Positions 60,380-64,000 of a stretch of DNA of 64,000 nucleotides are shown here, piece by piece. Within the stretch, counting starts at the first letter, position 1; each line of letters opens with the position of its first letter. The position numbers and the translations under genes are program-made. The stretch comes from Bolinopsis microptera (Eukaryota; Ctenophora; Tentaculata; Lobata; Bolinopsidae), in NCBI RefSeq assembly GCF_026151205.1, contig NC_087074.1, forward strand, positions 12,319,182-12,383,181, read 5' to 3'. The notes beneath the pieces are model-generated. The model ran no database searches, had not been told where the DNA came from, and worked only from the letters and a program-made list of their open reading frames with translations.

Positions 60380-60663
60380 CAGAATTGATGTAAATGGTGT
60401 GGCATGGTTGCAGAAGCAAGCTTTCACTGCTGGGTCGTATCTGCAACCGTAGTCGTCCCAAAAGGTGTCATTCCAAAATACACACTGTATTGTCTGAGAA
60501 TCATTCACTGTCCATTTTTGCATCTCCTCAAACTCGAGTTTTATCTCCTCTGAATTCTCCACTTTTATTCCAGAGAAATGTAGATCTGATATGACTGCCA
60601 TCTTTTCATCCTTTTCCACCGCTTTGAAAAGCTTGGCAGTTTTATACACTACCAAATATGCTC
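60380..60663 (-). CDS. Adhesion GPCR, exon with GAIN subdomain B and GPS
   Basis: The GAIN/GPS domain of adhesion GPCRs self-cleaves and leaves a tethered agonist (family knowledge). Here the GPS reads C-V-F-W-N, then W-D-D-Y-G-C-R-Y-D-P, then ACFCNHATPFTSIL, with the four expected cysteines and both tryptophans. The cleavage triad reads H-A-T where H-L-T or H-L-S is usual; His and the nucleophile Thr are kept. The segment after the cut, TPFTSIL plus SFKQT of the next exon, fits the agonist pattern T-x-F-x-x-x-[LM]. Confidence 0.95.
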
Positions 60664-60813
60664 CTGTAATGTCGATAAATTTTGTTATCAATTTTCAGAT
60701 TATTCAAGTAGATTTTATTCTATTTATCTGGCCTTTAGCTCATGCATCAGATCATTGTTGATAAGCTGCATTGCTGATACTTATACTTATATGAATATAT
60801 TATAATATGTTAC

Positions 60814-60992
60814 CATTTGTTTGTGAAGTCAGGCTTTTTGGAATTTCAATATTGGTGTCGATGCTAGATACTGTAGCTGGTTTGTTCGCATCAAACTTAA
60901 TTGTTAAAATGTCCACATTTTTGGTGAATATTTTCTGTTCAGTGTCGGATTCAGCTATTGACTTGGCCATTTTCGTCATCAAATTCTTTAAG
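60814..60992 (-). CDS. Adhesion GPCR, GAIN-domain exon
   Basis: Reads LKNLMTKMAKSIAESDTEQK and VDILTIKFDANKPAT, GAIN subdomain A/B boundary. Acceptor CATTTTCAG, donor GTAACA; phases fit both neighbours. Confidence 0.88.
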
Positions 60993-61125
60993 CTGAAAAT
61001 GATAAGGATAATTATTAAAATCGATAATATTAACTTTGATTTTACACCGAGTTTGTGTAACCAAACAAAGTCAATCCAATCCCACATCATGTCATAGTTT
61101 CACTGCAACTTAAAGGTGATGGCTT

Positions 61126-61382
61126 CAGTGGCGTAACGAAGGGGGGGGGGGGGGCGCGGGCATATTAGGGGGTGCAAAATCGTTGTTTAAATGTGGGATA
61201 AAACTGTGCGTTTTGCTCTAGAAACACACTTTTTTAGAGATTTTATAGGTGTATCCTCTAAAATAATCTAATTTGTTCAAATTTAGGGAGGGGCGCCAAT
61301 AGGGGAGAGGGCGCCAACAGGGGGCGCTCTTTCAGTGGGGGGGGGGGTGGGGGGGGGGCCAACAGGCAACATTACGCCACTG
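61126..61382. mobile_element. Complete hAT-type MITE, 257 bp, in GPCR intron
   Basis: Begins CAGTGGCGTAACG and ends CATTACGCCACTG. The flanking octamers GATGGCTT and TCTGGCTT match at six of eight positions, an aged 8-bp duplication. Internal G-runs and GGCGCCAA motifs match the fragment at 5492. Confidence 0.9.
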
Positions 61383-61431
61383 TCTGGCTTGCTCTTTTGC
61401 AGTGAAACTCTTATTTTATTATATAAATTAC

Positions 61432-61769
61432 CTTGATTTGCTTTTGTTTAAGGTTTCATCACTTGCATCCAATAAATTGCTGCTTATGTCAACAAATGAT
61501 TGAGAATTCTCTGGTTTGGTATGACTCTCAAGTTCTTTCAAAGCATTCACAGTGGCTTCAACTCCCGAACTTGATACTTCCTCCATACTGTTTGTCATCT
61601 CTTTTAGATTATCTGCAAACGCAACAGCATTTTCCTCTGTTACCTTAGTTGACGTCATTTGACGTATTTCTATATCCTTCTTTGTTGCACATTTCGTATA
61701 GTCAGGTGTTTCCCAATACGCATCTATTGAATCCACTGGAGCATCTTCGGTGAGCATAAGAAATGTCAT
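61432..61769 (-). CDS. Adhesion GPCR, GAIN subdomain A exon
   Basis: Reads YWETPDYTKCATKKDIEIRQ, then V-T-E-E-N-A-V-A-F-A-D-N-L and SQSFVDISSNLLDASDETLN. This is the classic start of GAIN domains (a helix followed by F-x-x-I-x-S-N-L-L). The leading Trp/Cys closes the preceding hormone-receptor-like domain. Confidence 0.9.
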
Positions 61770-61812
61770 CTGAAGTCTTGTAAAAGCACCTGCTCGTACT
61801 AATTTCTCCTAC

Positions 61813-62035
61813 CTCAACTGTACTCCATTCAAATTGCCCTGTGATTTTGTTCATTAACTGACACGATTTTGAATTTAAAATATTACTATTAGTTCTTGAA
61901 ATCGTGCCTTTCAGATTACAGATTTTGGTGTTCAGTGGCCTTGGACGAACTTCGTGAGCTTACCATAAATTCCGTCGGATCTTTCTTCGGAGGTGCACCT
62001 TGGTTTTGGTTCAACTGTAGTCATTGTTGTTGAAC
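61813..62035 (-). CDS. Adhesion GPCR, hormone-receptor-like segment, frame interrupted
   Basis: The first part (to 61964) reads TTVEPKPRCTSEERSDGIYG and the second (61953 to 61813) reads EVRPRPLNTKICNLKGTISR and CQLMNKITGQFEWSTVE. Together the Cys and Trp spacing resembles the HRM/hormone-receptor domain that often precedes GAIN. The two parts lie in different frames, eleven bases apart, so one base seems missing near 61954-61964. Otherwise a donor GTAAGC at 61963 is used and the rest is intronic. The outer phases fit neighbours only if both parts are coding. Confidence 0.6.
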
Positions 62036-62183
62036 CTGTGATGATGGTTGTAGGTGAGATTCGTGTGAAAAATGAGAGAAATTGAGTGCCAACATTTTAA
62101 AAGATTTTTCATCAAACTATGATCGTATTAATATTCGTATGTTATGGTGGTACTTGAAGCAATAAAAATCACGCTACCGTCAC

Positions 62184-62414
62184 CAGGGAATATAGGTATG
62201 GTTCTAGAAGGTTCTGGTGCATCAGTGGCGGGTTGGACAGTTGTTACTTGTTTCACTGTTGATACTTGTTTCACTGTTGTAACTTGTTTCACTGTTGGTC
62301 CCTTTGTCGTAAGTTTTTCTGTCGGAATTTTAGTTGTGTGTTTTTTTGTTGCAATTGGCTTTTCAGTCGAGGTTTCTACAATGGGTTCATCTGAAGGGTT
62401 TTCCTCGCAGTCAT
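62184..62414 (-). CDS. Adhesion GPCR, Ser/Thr-rich stalk exon
   Basis: Starts DCEENPSDEPIVETSTEKPI and contains KQVTTVKQVSTVKQVTTVQP, short tandem repeats of a T-V-K-Q-V unit. Probably a mucin-like, O-glycosylated stalk. Acceptor TTTTACAG. The donor is ambiguous (GTGACG after 62184 or GTAGCG after 62178); both give the same phase. Confidence 0.75.
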
Positions 62415-62644
62415 CTGTAAAAGTTTTCATTTTTTATTTTCTTAACCAAAGAGTGATTCATCATTAAATTTCCTTACAACATCATGATTTATACTCATGA
62501 AGGTGGAACATATTTTGTAATAAGTTGTATAGGCAGTATTGTGATGAAATCTTCGTAGTTCTTCTACATCATGGAACATATTTGATTAGTCTCATGGAAA
62601 AAAGGACCTGGGCACTAAGTGTCAGCTACTGGTGAACAACTCAC

Positions 62645-62818
62645 CCCTCATACAAGTGCAGAATGTCTGGCCAGTCTCAGTTCCAGTGAATATGGGAGGA
62701 CAAGCTTTGCAGAATGTTGCATTCTTCAAGTTTTGATAATATCCAGCAGGACAATCCGAGCATTGCAAGCTTGCTGAAGAAGTGTCCAGATATGTCCCTT
62801 CTTTGCAGATGCGGTTAT
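62645..62818 (-). CDS. Adhesion GPCR, ephrin-receptor-like cysteine repeat exon
   Basis: Reads NRICKEGTYLDTSSASLQCS, then DCPAGYYQNLKNATFCKACP and TGTETGQTFCTCM. C-x-x-C-P-A-G-Y-Y-Q...C-x-x-C-P is the GCC2/GCC3 (ephrin-receptor-like) motif. Extracellular. Acceptor TATTTTCAG, donor GTGAGT. Confidence 0.88.
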
Positions 62819-63791
62819 CTGAAAATATCAGGTGTAATCAATAGAGATGCTTGATTACGGTAAAGTGTAATTGCTGATATTATGTATCGAGTTCGATGAA
62901 TGGTTATTGTTAGCCGCAAGTGCTTAAATGGTACCTCAATGCGAACATTCACCATTGCCTACTGCTAACAAGAATTTTCTGAGAATATAGAAAAATGACC
63001 CTGTCTCATTAAAATCATCCACTAACCATAATGGCAGTACTCATATTTACTCAATAAAATTAACTTTGAGCTACGCGGTAACATTTTTCCTCAAGTCATA
63101 TTTCTAGTTCACGAAAATTGGGTTTTTTTCAATCTTATGAAAAGCTATGATTGAAGGAATGAAGAATGTATTTTTTCTCTCATCCATTGATGAGAAAAAG
63201 TTTGAAATGTGATATTCATTACACGTCTGGACGAACAACTCCCCTGTTACCTGGTCCCGAGGTAACTTTCAATACCTTCCTAACCCACTCTGAAACGATG
63301 AATTTGGTATTTTCATAATTTGTAGTTCCTTGGAAAGAGTTCTGGTTGATCCTCTTGAGCCGTCTTCCTTTTTACTGGTCTTATTCTTGTCTGAATTTGC
63401 TGTTTTTGTTGTACTGATACTAGTGTCCTCTAATTTGGTATAGAGAAAGGTAGGTTCACATGATCCCAATCCTCCGTATTTGTATCAAATAACTTGTCAT
63501 ATACCCCATTAGCGCCTTATATGTGTCGTATTGGGACGAAATACTGCTCGATATGTACTTAAATCACCACTAATTACTCAAATCACCACTAATTGCGATA
63601 TATGAGCTATGATAAATCACAGCACGATCTAATAGTGAAACGTTTGGGGAAAGAAGAGGTTCGGTATATGAGGTACCCGCTATAGAGAGGCACGGTATAA
63701 AGCCTTATTCTTCAGGGCTTGAAGTATGCAGGCTTGAAGTATGCAGCCGGATTTCAGTTTTATGTAAATTTAAATTTACTAAATAAATTAC
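62819..63791. other. GPCR intron, no other gene
   Basis: A Ser/Lys/Thr-rich minus frame at 63269-63469 lacks usable splice sites and is not called. Confidence 0.5.
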
Positions 63792-64000
63792 CCATTATCT
63801 GTTCGTTCAGGACATGAGGTGAGCTGTATCTGAAAGGTCCATCCACGACCCAGTTCCTATTATCCCAGCTTATCAATGGCTCCGCAGTCGTATCTGTCGT
63901 TTCAAAAACATTGACATTGTAGAGGGTGCAATCTGTGGAAATATTGTTGGGTAGTTTTTTTTTGGAGGAGCATGTTACGCCGTAGAAGAGATGTGTGTGA
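63792..64000 (-). CDS. Adhesion GPCR, upstream extracellular exon (runs off window)
   Basis: An open frame to the window edge reads FYGVTCSSKKKLPNNISTDC, LYNVNVFETTDTT and NRNWVVDGPFRYSSPHVLNE, ending ATGG before GTAATT. The exit phase completes Asp with the next exon. No domain assigned with confidence. The start codon and signal peptide lie beyond the window. Confidence 0.65.

Noticed and set aside
63269-63469. Extra Ser/Lys-rich exon of the adhesion GPCR.
   Set aside because: Flanking exons join in phase without it, and no acceptor/donor pair frames it.

Overview
This is nuclear DNA from an invertebrate animal, most likely a cnidarian. The sequence is AT-rich, its genes carry many short exons with GT-AG introns, and two recognisable genes are animal-specific: a DLG5-type MAGUK and an adhesion GPCR. 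The retroelement fragments resemble those common in cnidarian genomes. Species is inference. No bacterial operons, CRISPR arrays, tRNA or rRNA genes were seen.

Layout. 1-9.6 kb: a damaged fascin-like (beta-trefoil) gene, a 165-bp hairpin, a broken LINE reverse transcriptase, and a two-exon gene for a secreted, probably GPI-anchored protein that carries a stop codon and a frameshift. 10-20 kb: a repeat nest in which a tandem satellite holds a TIR element, which holds a 121-bp MITE, which holds a young LTR retrotransposon with 1,324-bp LTRs and a GCGCG target duplication. 21.5-45.3 kb: a complete minus-strand DLG5-like gene of 14 phase-consistent exons (CARD, coiled coil, polyQ, three PDZ, SH3, guanylate kinase-like). 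Its introns host a CR1/L1-type ORF1 element, an RNase H LINE fragment, very long (GT)n arrays, a 5.3-kb TIR transposon with ~380-bp inverted ends, and a mariner-like element carrying a LINE tail. 45.4-58 kb: tandem duplications (162 bp and 1,244 bp), retroelement ORF pieces, MITE copies and a small two-exon minus-strand gene. 58.2-64 kb: a minus-strand adhesion GPCR running off the right edge (cysteine-rich repeat, Ser/Thr stalk, hormone-receptor-like segment, GAIN/GPS, seven TM helices).

DLG5 and the adhesion GPCR are on the same strand but are separate genes; nothing suggests a shared pathway. Most of the window is explained by transposon insertion and local duplication. In several places an empty-site paralogue inside the window supports the insertion boundaries. 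One block (about 36.1-38.6 kb) has an abnormal homopolymer-rich texture and is probably bad consensus sequence.
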